6,121 nucleotides of DNA, from NCBI GenBank assembly GCA_023666975.1, contig JAMPAW010000190.1:1-6121 (forward strand). Reading direction: 5' to 3'. The stretch is from Clostridium sp. (GTDB lineage Bacteria > Bacillota_A > Clostridia > Lachnospirales > Lachnospiraceae). How positions within the stretch are numbered: position 1 is the stretch's first letter; each line of letters begins with the position of its first letter. The notes below the pieces were generated by a model, which worked only from the letters and a program-made list of their open reading frames with translations, was not told the DNA's origin and searched no databases. Of this stretch, positions 5,893-6,121 are shown piece by piece. The position numbers were made by a program, and so were the translations under genes.

Positions 5893-6121
5893 TTAGTAGG
5901 CACTTTGATAAAGTGTACTTGTTTTACTGGTATCTGATTTATCAAGATTACAATCCTTACATGATAATTGTATATTGCAAACATCATTTATCCCCCTCAT
6001 TCAACGGAACAATATGATCAAATTGCTTTTCATTATCTTCCAATAACGAGTATAACCCCGTTAAATCCTCTCCATATAGTCAAGTGTTTTTTTCAATAAA
6101 TTCAATACTTTTTGATACCTG
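5893..6121 (-). pseudogene. HNH endonuclease remnant, frameshifted, runs off the window edge
   Basis: Two minus-strand frames together spell an HNH endonuclease C-terminus. The first carries EKQFDHIVPLNEG (D-H at 6019-6014) and then hits a stop; the second continues NDVCNIQLSCKDCNLDKSD and ends with TAA at 5895-5893. F-D-H-I-V-P-L followed by N-I-Q-L-x-C-x-x-C-N is the classic HNH layout, including the zinc-binding CxxC (5961-5950). Removing one base near the run of five Gs (plus-strand C at 5992-5996) would join the frames. A second lesion, an in-frame TGA at 6082-6080, lies upstream. The remainder lies outside the window, so the original length is unknown. Not recognisable as intact in any frame. 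Confidence 0.65.
5895..5919. repeat. Stem-loop at the end of the HNH remnant
   Basis: CACTTT-GAT-AAAGTG (5901-5915) is a perfect 6-bp stem with a 3-nt loop, extended by AGTA/TACT across a GG bulge. It overlaps the last codons and stop of the broken HNH frame. On the minus strand no run of U follows it, so it is at best a weak terminator or a chance palindrome. Confidence 0.3.

Noticed and set aside
1..6121. CRISPR array, tRNA, rRNA, insertion sequence or attachment site
   Set aside because: No regularly spaced repeats, cloverleaf-like segments, transposase frames or paired terminal repeats were seen.

Overview
The window is a compact anti-phage defence segment, read almost entirely from the minus strand (right to left). 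Strong GGAGG-type ribosome binding sites, tightly packed genes, AT-rich spacers and the protein families suggest a low-GC Firmicute, most likely a gut-type Clostridia/Lachnospiraceae relative. That placement is inferred from style, not proven.

Region by region, in transcription order. At 6121-5893 there is a broken HNH endonuclease remnant, with an in-frame stop and a frameshift. At 5892-5745 lies an AT-rich spacer with a good sigma70-type promoter; a 6-bp inverted repeat overlaps its -35 box and spacer. From 5744 to 1600 runs a five-gene restriction-modification operon: a 69-aa Cro/C1-type HTH regulator, a DNA cytosine-5 methyltransferase, a PLD-type (NgoFVII/NgoAVII/BfiI-like) endonuclease, a second endonuclease that looks like an AlwI/N.BstNBI recognition half joined to a FokI-type cleavage half, and a Vsr-like mismatch endonuclease. 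All junctions are overlapping or separated by 3-12 nt, and several ribosome binding sites overlap the preceding stop codon, so one co-translated transcript is likely. At 1599-1453 there is a 147-nt spacer with small hairpins and a direct repeat. From 1452 to 19 lies a much more AT-rich gene for a 477-aa reverse transcriptase of the defence-associated 'unknown group' (DRT/Abi-like) kind, with an intact catalytic triad and a helical C-terminal extension.

How it would work together (inference): the methyltransferase marks host sites; one or both endonucleases cut unmarked DNA; Vsr repairs T:G mismatches left by 5-methylcytosine deamination; the HTH protein times expression. The reverse transcriptase is a separate defence module placed beside the operon, probably acquired separately. 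The most unusual points are two unrelated nucleases served by a single methyltransferase, the hybrid architecture of the second nuclease, a Vsr lacking the zinc ligands, and the adjoining RT with a structured upstream spacer.
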